DNA of 23,927 nucleotides from an uncultured Senegalimassilia sp. (GCF_902464545.1 NZ_CABQJR010000034.1:1-23927); one strand, 5' to 3'; shown: positions 8,047 to 15,800, numbered from the stretch's first letter. The notes: generated by a model not told the origin, from the sequence alone. A program made the numbers and translations.

Positions 8047-8826
8047 ATGGGTCCAACGGTTGCCGAAATTAAATCAAAGCTGCAAGCTGCCGATGCGACC
8101 GAGTTCGCCGTTCTTGAGCGCTCGTTGGTTGCGGATACGCGCAAGGGGGTTCGTGCGGCGGTCGAATCGGCTCGAAGGCGACTTGCCCTCGAGGCTCAGG
8201 AAGCTGCGCGCCTGGAGGGCATGTATGCCTTCCAAACCGATATTGCTCATGGGGGCTTGGTGGTCGGCCTTGATGAGGTTGGACGAGGTCCGTTGGCGGG
8301 TCCGTTGGCGGTTGGCGCAGTGGTGCTGCCGGATAAGCCGCATATCCCAGGGCTTAATGATTCCAAGCAGGTGAAACCGGAATCGCGCGAGGTCATTGCT
8401 CTTCGCATCAAGGAGATTGCACTTGCCTGGACCGTCCAATACGTTTCATCCGGGGATATCGATGCCAATGGGATGACGGCTTCCTTGTTGCATGCGTTTC
8501 GGGCTGCCCTTGCGGAAGTGGAGGCAGCTGGCGTGAAGCCCGACACGGTGCTGCTCGATGGCAACCCATTGCACATGGACCCGAGAGAGGTGAACGTGGT
8601 GAAAGGCGACGGGAAATGCGCTTCCATCGCAGCGGCTTCCATTGTGGCGAAGGTTGAGCGCGATGCGCTTATGTGCGAGTATGCCCGGCAGTATCCCGAG
8701 TATGATTTCTCGTCTAACAAAGGATATGCCAGCGCCGCGCATATCCAGGCTATCAAGGACCATGGGCTTTGCCCGATTCATCGGGCTTCCTTTTGCCATG
8801 CATTCACACAGGAAAGCTTGTTCTGA
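8047..8826 (+). CDS. rnhB: Ribonuclease HII
   Basis: RNase HII cuts RNA in RNA/DNA hybrids and single ribonucleotides in DNA. The 259-aa product has the four metal-binding carboxylates: D76 and E77 (GLDEVGRGPLAGP), D171 (LLDGNPL) and D188 (VVKGDGK). It also has GLNDSKQ and ASIAAASIVAKVERD. An N-terminal extension of about 70 residues, mostly helical and charged, precedes the catalytic domain; such extensions occur in the longer Gram-positive RnhB proteins. GGAGAGG lies 6 bases before the ATG at 8047. Its separation from rplS by a terminator means it needs its own promoter within 7714-8030, which I could not identify with confidence. Confidence 0.95.
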   Translation: MGPTVAEIKSKLQAADATEFAVLERSLVADTRKGVRAAVESARRRLALEAQEAARLEGMYAFQTDIAHGGLVVGLDEVGRGPLAGPLAVGAVVLPDKPHIPGLNDSKQVKPESREVIALRIKEIALAWTVQYVSSGDIDANGMTASLLHAFRAALAEVEAAGVKPDTVLLDGNPLHMDPREVNVVKGDGKCASIAAASIVAKVERDALMCEYARQYPEYDFSSNKGYASAAHIQAIKDHGLCPIHRASFCHAFTQESLF

Positions 8827-8895
8827 TTGGTGTCTGCGCAGTGCCTAGGAATTGCGTGCGTGGCTGGGCGACGGTGAGCGTTATTCTGAAAGATT

Positions 8896-8946
8896 GGCAT
8901 GCTTTGCTTTATCTGCAAGCCTGAAAGGGGCCTTTACATGCATGCC
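8896..8946. other. Predicted three-way-junction RNA element in rnhB-yraN spacer
   Basis: A 7-bp outer stem (GGCATGC 8896-8902 with GCATGCC 8940-8946) closes two small hairpins: TTGC/GCAA (8904-8907 / 8915-8918) and AAAGG/CCTTT (8924-8928 / 8931-8935). It lies in the 266-base spacer 8827-9092, which otherwise shows nothing I can name. It could act as an rnhB 3' structure or be chance. Confidence 0.3.
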
Positions 8947-9092
8947 ACCTGATTTGGTGTGAATTGATGCAGCTTGCGATGGCTTATCGTTCCTGGCTTC
9001 GTTAGATTACGTGGCGTTATCTGCAAGGTTCGCACAAGGGTTGCGCAAGATGGCGTCGTTAAGGTGGGTCATAGCGAGGAAAGGAGCACGCT

Positions 9093-9551
9093 ATGGCCGA
9101 ATCACGCCATGACGATCAACAAGACGAACAAAGCGCAAACCAGGCTTCCAAAGATGCCGAGGGAGCTGCCAACCAACCCAATTTACATAACAAGCGCCTG
9201 GGCCGTTTAGGGGAGGATGTCGCGGCGCGTTACCTGGTGTCGCGCGGTTATGAGATTATCGCGCGTAACTGGACGTGCCAGGCTGGCGGGGCGGATATCA
9301 TCGCACGTGATGATGATATCTTGGTGTTTGCCGAGGTGAAGACGCGATCGAGTACTGAGAAGGGCTTTCCGAGCGAAGCCGTCGACAGCAAAAAACGCGG
9401 CAAGTATCTCAAGATCGCCGAGCTTTTCGCAAGCAGATACGATGTGCAAGATCTGCAGGTGCGCTTCGATGTCATGTCGCTGGTCGTCACGGACAACGCG
9501 CATGCCACCATCCGTCATTACATCAACGCCTTCGGGGCCGAGGTGCTATGA
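9093..9551 (+). CDS. yraN: YraN family (UPF0102) endonuclease-like protein
   Basis: UPF0102 proteins have a restriction-endonuclease-like fold and lie beside rnhB and comM in many bacteria; their exact role is not settled. The 152-aa product shows the family core from residue 35 on: LGRLGEDVAARYLVSRGYEIIARNW, then the putative nuclease residues in GGADIIARDDDILVFAEVKTRSS (D, E and K of the ExK motif). The first 32 residues are polar, Gln/Asn/Glu-rich and probably disordered, an addition to the usual length of about 120. AAAGGAG lies close upstream of ATG 9093. The stop overlaps the comM start (ATGA), so the two are translationally coupled. Confidence 0.92.
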   Translation: MAESRHDDQQDEQSANQASKDAEGAANQPNLHNKRLGRLGEDVAARYLVSRGYEIIARNWTCQAGGADIIARDDDILVFAEVKTRSSTEKGFPSEAVDSKKRGKYLKIAELFASRYDVQDLQVRFDVMSLVVTDNAHATIRHYINAFGAEVL

Positions 9552-11038
9552 GCGCGTCGTGCGTGGTGCACGCCGCAACGTTGCGCGGCGTGCAGGCGGT
9601 TCCCGTTGAGGTCGAAGTGTGCGTGAGCAATGGCATGCCGGGCTTTTCGGTCGTGGGAATGGCCGATGCTTCGGTGCAGGAATCGAGGGAGCGCGTGCGA
9701 GCTGCGTTGCGCGCCTGCGGTTTCAGCATGCCGAGCAGCAAAGTGGTGGTGAATCTTGCGCCGAGTGCGCTGCGTAAAACCGGTTCCGGATTCGACCTTC
9801 CCATAGCCGTCGGCTTGCTGTGCGCAACGGGCCAAGTGAACCCTGCTGTGCTCGATGGCGTGCTGTTTGCTGGGGAGCTCTCGTTGGAAGGGACGGTGCG
9901 GCCGATTGCCGGCTTGCTTGCTTATGCCTTGTGCGCCCAGCGGCAGGATCTTGCGCTTGTCAGCGCGGCTGAGGACGGCGCGGGGCGCATAGAGGGCATA
10001 AGGCGGCGCGTTATTGAGTCGCTTGGGCAGCTGCGCCGTGGGGAGTTCGCCGAACTTGGGGGCGCGTTGGCGCCCGAAAAGCCCCAAGAACTTGATTTTC
10101 GCGACATCGCGGGTCATGACATGGCCAAGCGCGCATTTCAGATAGCGGCGGCCGGCGGCCATGGTCTGCTGATGATGGGTCCTCCGGGCTCCGGCAAGAC
10201 CATGCTGGCGTCGCGCCTGCCTTCGATCTTGGCTCCTTTATCGCGCTCGGAAACGCTTGAGGCGGCGATCATCCATTCCGTTTCCGGTCGGGATGCCGCG
10301 CCGCTGCTGGCGGGGATCAGGCCGTTTCATGCGCCTCATCATTGTGCGTCTCTGGCGGGTTTGGTGGGCGGGGGCTCGCCTCCGCGACCAGGCGCCATCT
10401 CGCTGGCGCATAACGGGGTGCTGTTTTTGGACGAGCTGCCCGAGTTTGCGCCTTCGGTGCTGCAGGGCATTCGGCAGCCCATGGAGGCCGGCGAAGTGGT
10501 GGTCACGCGAGCCGATGGAAGCGTCCGCTTTCCTGCGCGCTTCATGTTGGTGGCGGCTGCCAACCCGTGCCCCTGCGGCTTTTTCGGCGATTCAGAGCGC
10601 ACGTGCACCTGCTCCCAGCGCCAGGTGCATCAGTACCAGGGACGTGTGGGCGGACCGCTCATGGACCGTATCGACGTGCATATCGATGTTGCCCGCATCC
10701 CGCCGGGTCAGGTGCTCTCGACGGGTCACGGGACCTCGTCGGCGAAGCTTCGCGAAGGCGTGCTTGCGGCTCGGGAATACGCATCGTGGCGCCGCAGCAC
10801 CACAGGTTTGGATGAGCGCGCTCGTCAGGCCGAGGTGCTGGTCGAGTCGTGCGCGATGAGCGAAGCTGATCGTGACTTTTTGGAGAAGCTGGCCGCATCG
10901 GGGTCGATGAGCGGACGCGCCATCATGCGCACGTTGGCGCTGGCTCGAACCATCGCCGATATGGAGCAGGTGTCTAAGGTGGGCCGAGACCACTTATGCG
11001 AAGCGGTGGGATTCCGGTTGCGCGAAGGGGGCGCATGA
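9548..11038 (+). CDS. comM: ComM/YifB family Mg-chelatase-like AAA+ ATPase
   Basis: ComM is a hexameric helicase that promotes branch migration during natural transformation in Gram-negatives; Gram-positive homologues are widespread but less studied. The 496-aa product has the N-terminal Lon-like domain (about 1-180; VEVEVCVSNGMPGFSVVGM), Walker A GPPGSGKT (211-218), Walker B LFLDE (292-296) and a C-terminal Mg-chelatase domain. A Cys cluster (NPCPCGFFGDSERTCTC) follows sensor 1, as in the family. It starts inside the yraN stop (ATGA) and ends inside the dprA start (ATGATG). The yraN-comM-dprA grouping fits a DNA-uptake or recombination role, although no DNA-uptake pilus genes lie in the window. 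Confidence 0.94.
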   Translation: MSASCVVHAATLRGVQAVPVEVEVCVSNGMPGFSVVGMADASVQESRERVRAALRACGFSMPSSKVVVNLAPSALRKTGSGFDLPIAVGLLCATGQVNPAVLDGVLFAGELSLEGTVRPIAGLLAYALCAQRQDLALVSAAEDGAGRIEGIRRRVIESLGQLRRGEFAELGGALAPEKPQELDFRDIAGHDMAKRAFQIAAAGGHGLLMMGPPGSGKTMLASRLPSILAPLSRSETLEAAIIHSVSGRDAAPLLAGIRPFHAPHHCASLAGLVGGGSPPRPGAISLAHNGVLFLDELPEFAPSVLQGIRQPMEAGEVVVTRADGSVRFPARFMLVAAANPCPCGFFGDSERTCTCSQRQVHQYQGRVGGPLMDRIDVHIDVARIPPGQVLSTGHGTSSAKLREGVLAAREYASWRRSTTGLDERARQAEVLVESCAMSEADRDFLEKLAASGSMSGRAIMRTLALARTIADMEQVSKVGRDHLCEAVGFRLREGGA

Positions 11039-12012
11039 TGACGGTTGGGAGATCTGATGGGCAGGGTGTGCGGTTGGCGGGGATGAGGACAGTGCTGTTG
11101 CCCGACGATCCACGGTTCCCCGATGCTTTGCGCGTCATCCCGCGACCGCCGAAGCGGCTGTACGTGCTGGGCTACCCCGAGGCGCTTACGGAAGGTCTTG
11201 CCGTGGTCGGTGCGCGCAAGGCCACGCCTTACGGCATCGGAGCGGCGAAGCGCTTCGCGCGGTTTGCGGCGCAGCGGGGTATCACGGTGATATCCGGCGG
11301 CGCACGGGGCTGCGACGCCGCCGCGCACGAGGCTGCGCTTTCCGAAGGCGCGCCCACGGTGGCTTTTTTGGGCGGCGGCTGCGACGTTCCGTACCCCCGA
11401 GAGCATGCGGGCCTGTTCGAACGAATAGCGCTTTCCGGCGGGGCGGTGGTATCCGAACACGCTTGGGACGCGCCGGCCTTGCCCCAGCAGTTCCGCACGC
11501 GAAACCGGCTTATCGCGGGTTTGGCGCGGGCGACGCTAATCGTGGAGGCCGGTTTGCCTTCAGGGACCTTCTCCACCGCTGACGAAGCGCTTGCGGCAGG
11601 TCGTGACGTGCTAGTGGTGCCCGGCGCCATCAACTCGGCTTCCTCGAAGGGGGCGAATCGTTTGCTCGTGCAGGGGGCGTTTCCCGTAGTCGACGATGAA
11701 TCGTTTTCCGATGTGCTGTTCAGCGTGTTCGGCTGCCTGAAGATGCAAGATGCTGATGAGCTGAGCGGGAAAGGGAGTCAAGCAGGGTCGGTCGGCTCGA
11801 GGGGCGCCCGCAGCGCAAGCCGCGTGGCTGCGGACCCGATTACGGCTGCGCTGCAGGCGGAGCCGTTAGGTATGGAGCAGCTCTTCGAACTGGCCAGCGA
11901 GCACTGTGGCAAGCGGGATGCGCGCGCCTGGCTGATGGGGCGGTTGGCGGTAGGCGAGCAAGCAGGTTCGTTCGCGCGTTATCCTGATGGGCGTTGGGGG
12001 CCACGGGCCTAG
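11035..12012 (+). CDS. dprA: DNA processing protein DprA/Smf
   Basis: DprA protects incoming single-stranded DNA and loads RecA on it. The Rossmann-like domain shows VVGARKATPYG, VISGGARGCDAAAHEAAL, FLGGGCDVPYPREH, the family-defining FRTRNRLIAGL, GTFSTADEALAAGRDVLVVPG and SKGANRLLVQGA. A linker rich in Ser/Gly/Ala (about 245-270) leads to a C-terminal winged-helix-like domain with EPLGMEQLFELA. The ATG at 11035 is chosen because it overlaps the comM stop (11036-11038) and is preceded by AAGGGGG at 11025-11031. A second ATG at 11038 is as plausible, and an ATG at 10996 would add 13 residues with no binding site. Product about 325 aa. Confidence 0.93.
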   Translation: MMTVGRSDGQGVRLAGMRTVLLPDDPRFPDALRVIPRPPKRLYVLGYPEALTEGLAVVGARKATPYGIGAAKRFARFAAQRGITVISGGARGCDAAAHEAALSEGAPTVAFLGGGCDVPYPREHAGLFERIALSGGAVVSEHAWDAPALPQQFRTRNRLIAGLARATLIVEAGLPSGTFSTADEALAAGRDVLVVPGAINSASSKGANRLLVQGAFPVVDDESFSDVLFSVFGCLKMQDADELSGKGSQAGSVGSRGARSASRVAADPITAALQAEPLGMEQLFELASEHCGKRDARAWLMGRLAVGEQAGSFARYPDGRWGPRA

Positions 12013-12016
12013 CGTC

Positions 12017-12025
12017 TGGTATGCT
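12017..12025 (+). promoter_or_regulatory. Extended -10 promoter directly before trmFO
   Basis: TGGTATGCT (12017-12025) matches the TGn plus TATnnT form of an extended -10 element, with no clear -35. Transcription starting 7-8 bases after it would begin at or next to the ATG at 12033, giving a leaderless message. The evidence is one short motif, so this is tentative. Confidence 0.35.
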
Positions 12026-12032
12026 ATGGCCT

Positions 12033-13430
12033 ATGGAAACTATGAAACGAATCTCAATCATCGGGGCCGGTCTTGCAGGAAGCGAGGCGGCCTTGCAGCT
12101 AGCGGACCGAGGGTTCTCGGTCCGCCTTGTGGAAATGCGCCCTGAAAAGGGCACGCCCGTGCATAAAACCGGCCTGTGCGCCGAGCTGGTCTGCTCGAAC
12201 AGCTTGAAGAGCACGAAGCCGGAAAGCGCGGCGGGCATGCTGAAAGCCGAGCTTGCCGCGCTCGGCTCGCAGGTGCACGCCGCCGCCCTTGATAATGCCG
12301 TGGCGGCCGGCGGTGCGCTTGCGGTCGATCGCGAGGCGTTCGCTCGCCAGATCACGCAGCGCATCCAGGAGCACCCGCGCATTTCCCTGGAGCATGCGGA
12401 GGTGCGCTCGGTGCAGCAGGCCTGCGAGGGCGCCGATGCCGTCATCCTAGCGTCCGGTCCGCTGACTTCCGATGCTTTGGCTGAATCGCTGTCCCGGATC
12501 ACCGGGTCGGACCATATGGCGTTCTACGATGCGGCGGCTCCCATCGTCATGGCCGATTCGCTGGACATGGACAAGCTGTTCCGTCAAAGCCGCTACGAGG
12601 ATGCGGGCGGCCAGGTGGGTGATTACCTGAACGCGCCGTTTTCACGCGAGGAATACGAGGCGTTCATCGAACAGCTGGTCGGCGCCGATCGCGTGATCCG
12701 CCGCGAATTCGAGACACGCGACCTGTTCCAGGCTTGCCAGCCTATCGAGGAGATCGCTCGCAAGGGCGTCGATGCGCCCCGCTTCGGCACGCTCAAGCCC
12801 GTCGGCCTGACCGATCCCGCCACGGGCAGGCGCCCGTGGGCGGCCTTGCAGCTGCGCGCCGAGGATGCGCATGGGGAAAGCTATAACCTGGTGGGCTTCC
12901 AAACCAATTTGACGTTCCCCGAGCAAAAGCGCGTGTTCCGTATGATCCCGGGTTTGGAACACGCTGAGTTCGCGCGTTATGGCGTCATGCATCGCAACAC
13001 GTTCATCAACGCCCCGAAGCTGTTGACGCCCGAGCTTAGGCTTCGCAGCACCGGTGGCATCGATGTGCCGGTGTTCGTGGCGGGTCAGCTGGCGGGCACC
13101 GAGGGCTATTGCGAGGCGATCCGCTCCGGGCTTCATGCGGCGCTGCATGTTGCCGCGCTGCTCGGCGGCGTAAAGGCTCCGCAGCTGCCGGCGGAAACGG
13201 CGTTCGGCGCATTGCTGGCATACGCTACCGGTCCCGACACCGTCGATTATCAGCCCATGCATGTGAACTTCGGCATCATGGAGCCGCTTGAGCAGCGAAT
13301 CCGCAACAAGGGGCAGCGCTATGCGGCCTACGCCGAGCGCGGGACGCAGGCTCTTGAACGTTATTGCGAAGAGTTGCGCGCATGCGGGCTTTTGAGCTGC
13401 GCGGGGGAAGCTGCCGGGCATGGCGCCTAA
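12033..13430 (+). CDS. trmFO: Folate/FAD-dependent tRNA m5U54 methyltransferase TrmFO
   Basis: TrmFO methylates U54 in the tRNA T-loop using methylene-tetrahydrofolate and FAD. The product (465 aa from 12033) opens with the FAD-binding motif KRISIIGAGLAGSEAALQLAD and carries PEKGTPVHKTGLCAELVCSNSLKS, YDAAAPIV, NAPFSREEYEAF, GTLKPVGL and the C-terminal flavin loop GQLAGTEGYCEAIRSG, all typical. Neither ATG 12033 nor ATG 12042 (MKRIS) has a good ribosome binding site. 12033 is chosen because an extended -10 element ends 7 bases upstream, which would make it a leaderless start; 12042 remains possible. Its end overlaps the next gene by 11 bases, the trmFO-xer order also seen in Firmicutes. Confidence 0.94.
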   Translation: METMKRISIIGAGLAGSEAALQLADRGFSVRLVEMRPEKGTPVHKTGLCAELVCSNSLKSTKPESAAGMLKAELAALGSQVHAAALDNAVAAGGALAVDREAFARQITQRIQEHPRISLEHAEVRSVQQACEGADAVILASGPLTSDALAESLSRITGSDHMAFYDAAAPIVMADSLDMDKLFRQSRYEDAGGQVGDYLNAPFSREEYEAFIEQLVGADRVIRREFETRDLFQACQPIEEIARKGVDAPRFGTLKPVGLTDPATGRRPWAALQLRAEDAHGESYNLVGFQTNLTFPEQKRVFRMIPGLEHAEFARYGVMHRNTFINAPKLLTPELRLRSTGGIDVPVFVAGQLAGTEGYCEAIRSGLHAALHVAALLGGVKAPQLPAETAFGALLAYATGPDTVDYQPMHVNFGIMEPLEQRIRNKGQRYAAYAERGTQALERYCEELRACGLLSCAGEAAGHGA

Positions 13431-14391
13431 GGCTGAATCCGCTTGCGACGATAAGGCGCCCAAGGATGTGGATGCGCATCTGTTCTCGGCTATCGAGCGC
13501 TTCATCGGCTCGTGGCGTACCGAGCGCAACCCCTCTGCGAACACGTTGCGCGCGTATCGCATCGACTTACTCGATTATGCTCGATGGGCCAAGCGCACCC
13601 GCGTCGATGGGCTGCATCCTACCCACCGGCAGCTTCGCCGTTATTTAAGCCAGCTTGAACAGGCGCAGTACTCGCGTGCCACGGTGAATCGCAGGCTGTC
13701 CGCCGTGCGAACCTTCTTTCAGTGGCTCAACGTCAACGGGATCGTGTGCGAGGATCCCGCCAGCGCGCTTTCGGGCCCCAAGCAGCCGCAGCGCCTGCCG
13801 CATCATCTTCGCCCGCAAGACGTTGTCGCGCTGCTAGGCGTATACGGCAAACGGCTTGATTCCCAAGGATGCGATGAGCGCACGCCTTCCGAGATGCGCA
13901 ATCAGGCGCTGCTCGAGTTTCTGTATGCATGCGGCGCGCGCGTATCGGAGGCTTCGGGGCTATTGCTTTCCGCGGTTGATTTCGATCAGGGCCAATGCCG
14001 TGTGCTCGGCAAGGGGTCTAAGGAGCGCATCGTGCCCTTGCACGACCTTGCCCTTTCGAGCATGCGCACGTACCTGCTGTTTGCGCGGCCCGTGCTTGTC
14101 AAGGATAAGGAATGCCCGTACTTCTTCGTTTCGACGCGCGGCAACCAAATGGGCACCGATGCGATGCGCAAGATGTTCAAGCAGGCGCTTGCCGCTGCGG
14201 GGCTTACGTCCACCATCACGCCGCACGACCTGCGCCACACCTTCGCTACCGATGTGCTCGGCGGTGGCGCCGATCTGCGTAGCGTTCAGGAGATGCTCGG
14301 GCATGCCAGCCTGTCTACCACGCAGATTTACACGCATACCACTCCCGAGCGATTGGGCGCTGAGCACCATCGGGCGCATCCCAGGGGGTAG
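13420..14391 (+). CDS. XerC/XerD-type tyrosine recombinase
   Basis: Xer recombinases resolve chromosome dimers at dif. The 323-aa product has the N-terminal SAM-like DNA-binding domain (about 18-110) and a full catalytic set at the spacings of E. coli XerD: R174 (ARVSE), K198 (GKGSKER), H269 and R272 (HDLRH), H295 (GHAS) and Y304 (YTHTT). ATG 13420 lies inside the end of trmFO, with GGGGGAAG about 9 bases upstream, so the two are coupled. The position beside trmFO, as for xerC/codV in Firmicutes, suggests the chromosomal housekeeping enzyme and not a phage integrase; the prophage 2.3 kb away has its own serine recombinase. XerC versus XerD cannot be settled from this alone. Confidence 0.92.
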   Translation: MAPKAESACDDKAPKDVDAHLFSAIERFIGSWRTERNPSANTLRAYRIDLLDYARWAKRTRVDGLHPTHRQLRRYLSQLEQAQYSRATVNRRLSAVRTFFQWLNVNGIVCEDPASALSGPKQPQRLPHHLRPQDVVALLGVYGKRLDSQGCDERTPSEMRNQALLEFLYACGARVSEASGLLLSAVDFDQGQCRVLGKGSKERIVPLHDLALSSMRTYLLFARPVLVKDKECPYFFVSTRGNQMGTDAMRKMFKQALAAAGLTSTITPHDLRHTFATDVLGGGADLRSVQEMLGHASLSTTQIYTHTTPERLGAEHHRAHPRG

Positions 14392-14415
14392 GTGCTACGG
14401 TTTGTGGGCATAAGG

Positions 14416-14445
14416 GAAACGGCCATGCGATCGCATGGCCGTTTC
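14416..14445. terminator. Perfect 30-bp palindrome, likely two-way terminator
   Basis: Bases 14416-14430 are the exact reverse complement of 14431-14445, folding into a 13-bp stem with a 4-base loop. It sits between two convergent genes (the Xer gene ending at 14391 and the leftward gene ending at 14450). GGTTTCATTTTCC follows on the plus strand. It does not have the 11-6-11 form of a dif site. Confidence 0.75.
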
Positions 14446-14449
14446 GGTT

Positions 14450-14797
14450 TCATTTTCCTAGCAAATGCCTGATGGCGGCAATGGGGTGCTTCGTCATCAT
14501 GCGGGGGCCGCTGTAGCGCATCACTTGGCGAATACGTTCGCGCATTTCCGGCTTGTAGCAGTGGTTCTCGCAGGCGTCGCAGCTGGTTTTCACGTGCATC
14601 TTGCGGCATCGGCGCGTGCGCAACGCCGCGTATTCGTCAAGTTGGGCGCATTCCGGGCACACGGCTTCGCCGCATACCGCGGTTTCGGTCCTGCTGGCAG
14701 GCTCATGGTTGCCGGCGCAGTACAGCGCCACCATCTGCGAGATGGTCTTCTCCTCGCGATCACGGCGCTTCGCGATTTTCGGGGCTTCTTGCTGCAT
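14450..14797 (-). CDS. ygbA: YgbA family ('nitrous oxide-stimulated promoter') protein
   Basis: The 115-aa product matches the small cysteine-rich family named after a promoter response to nitrogen oxides; in E. coli ygbA belongs to the NsrR nitric-oxide regulon. The biochemical role is not established to my knowledge. Family marks are RREEKTI-like start (RDREEKTISQMVALYC), CPECAQLDEYAALRTRRC, CDACENHCYKPEMRERIRQVMRYSGPRMM and HPIAAIRHLL at the end. Eight cysteines (27, 42, 47, 50, 64, 73, 76, 80), with CX2C at 47-50 and CX2CX3C at 73-80, suggest metal or iron-sulfur binding. ATG is at 14797, with AAGGCGG about 8 bases upstream. It starts 11 bases after the stop of the leftward membrane-protein gene, so they form one operon. 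Confidence 0.88.
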   Translation of the reverse strand: MQQEAPKIAKRRDREEKTISQMVALYCAGNHEPASRTETAVCGEAVCPECAQLDEYAALRTRRCRKMHVKTSCDACENHCYKPEMRERIRQVMRYSGPRMMTKHPIAAIRHLLGK

Positions 14798-14808
14798 GCA
14801 GAGCCGCC

Positions 14809-15576
14809 TTACATGGCCGTCAGGCGGATGCCCACGTATGCCGCGGTGCTCGGCAGGCCCTTGATGTCGTATTTGTCCGACAGCGGCGCCGCGGACACGC
14901 GCCAGGTGTAGGTGACGTCGTCCACATCGATGGTGCCGGTTTGGAAGGTGTTGCCCACCTCGTCGGTGTCCGTGGACGTGCTTGCGGCCTGGAATCCCTC
15001 GGCGGCGACGGCTGCCTGGATGGCGGCCTCGAGCGTGCTCGAGGAGAAATCGGCGTACTTGACCGCCATGGTCAAGGTATCGGAGCGGTCGACGGTAAGC
15101 GTCCAGCTGCCGTTGAGCAGCAGTGCCGCTTGGGATGCCGAAAGGCCGCCCACGCCCTTCGCGTACATGGCGGCTGCATCGGCAACGGTGACGTCTTCGG
15201 GAAGCTTGACCAGGTCAAGGCCGGCGGTGTCTTCTGCGGTTCGGTTGTACACGGTGTAGCCCGCTGCCGAGAGCGAATCCAGAATCGCCTGATCGTCCAT
15301 ATCCGCCATCTGCGTGAGAACGGGTAAGTTGTAGCTGACCGTGCGCGAGAGGTTCTCCTCGACGCTTGCTTGGCTTTGGGCGTTTGAATCGTTCACCGCG
15401 GTGATGGCCCCGGCCGCTAGGCGAACGCCGATGATCACGGCGATGACGACGAAAACCGCCATGACGATCTGCTGGCTGCGCGGCATGTCCATAGGGCGCA
15501 GCAGGCTTGAGCCGTCCATGTAGCGGATATTGCCCTGTTCGATGGAATAATCGGTATGACGATGGAATAACGACAT
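14809..15576 (-). CDS. Hypothetical membrane-anchored protein, 255 aa
   Basis: I do not recognise a family. A short cytoplasmic head (1-35) is followed by one strong membrane segment (about 37-57: IVMAVFVVIAVIIGVRLAAG) and then about 195 residues rich in Asp, Ser, Thr and Ala, expected outside the membrane. The external part has regular beta-like stretches (SWTLTVDRSDTLTMAVKYADF, YTWRVSAAPLSDKYDIKGLP) and reads like a small adhesin- or scaffold-type domain. ATG at 15576 is preceded by a modest AGGCAGG. On the minus strand TATACT (15629 to 15624) gives a possible -10 box. It leads an operon with the ygbA-like gene, but nothing in it points to nitrogen-oxide chemistry. Confidence 0.8.
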   Translation of the reverse strand: MSLFHRHTDYSIEQGNIRYMDGSSLLRPMDMPRSQQIVMAVFVVIAVIIGVRLAAGAITAVNDSNAQSQASVEENLSRTVSYNLPVLTQMADMDDQAILDSLSAAGYTVYNRTAEDTAGLDLVKLPEDVTVADAAAMYAKGVGGLSASQAALLLNGSWTLTVDRSDTLTMAVKYADFSSSTLEAAIQAAVAAEGFQAASTSTDTDEVGNTFQTGTIDVDDVTYTWRVSAAPLSDKYDIKGLPSTAAYVGIRLTAM

Positions 15577-15631
15577 GGGTACCTGCCTGTCGGTGTTTTT
15601 AGTCGGTTTGTGTGCGTGGGTAAGTATAGCA

Positions 15632-15660
15632 TTGCCCCGAGGGGGCGCTCATGGTAGCCT
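15632..15660 (+). promoter_or_regulatory. Promoter of the riboswitch-terC transcript
   Basis: TTGCCC (15632-15637) and TAGCCT (15655-15660) are 17 bases apart, and the -10 box is extended by TGG (15652-15654). Transcription would begin near 15667, exactly where the first stem of the riboswitch starts. The agreement between promoter and RNA supports both. Confidence 0.6.
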
Positions 15661-15667
15661 ACGGAAT

Positions 15668-15761
15668 GCCCATGGGGGAGTAGCTGGCAGGACATACCTG
15701 CGGTGCGTTCAACATCGTGGCCGGCAACGGTCTGGCGTACCTGAAATTGCAAGACTCATGG
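15668..15761 (+). ncRNA. yybP-ykoY family manganese riboswitch
   Basis: The conserved left element GGGGGAGTAGC (15674-15684) and the right element GCAAGAC (15749-15755) of the yybP-ykoY aptamer are both present. A stem P1 closes them (CCATGGG 15670-15676 with CTCATGG 15755-15761, one G-U pair), and TCAACATCGTGG (15709-15720) resembles the family's inner conserved loop. This family binds Mn2+ and turns on Mn-export genes. Here the 3' side of P1 is also the 5' arm of a terminator, so metal binding should favour P1 and read-through (an ON switch). The downstream gene is a TerC-family protein, a classical yybP-ykoY target. Fold and ligand are inferred from family knowledge. Confidence 0.85.
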
Positions 15762-15800
15762 CGCAACGTTTTCAAAGCGTTGCGCCATGAGTCTTTTTTT
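15753..15800 (+). terminator. Expression-platform terminator of the riboswitch
   Basis: A perfect 16-bp stem (15753-15768 with 15778-15793), loop TTTTCAAAG, is followed by seven Ts (15794-15800). Its 5' arm contains CTCATGG (15755-15761), the 3' strand of riboswitch stem P1, so the two structures exclude each other. Confidence 0.93.

Noticed and set aside
9548..12012. Idea that comM and dprA show a complete natural-competence locus
   Set aside because: Both genes are widespread in bacteria not known to be competent, and no uptake or pilus genes lie in the window.
13420..14391. Tyrosine recombinase as the integrase of the prophage
   Set aside because: It overlaps trmFO in a housekeeping arrangement and is 2.3 kb from the element, which has its own serine recombinase.
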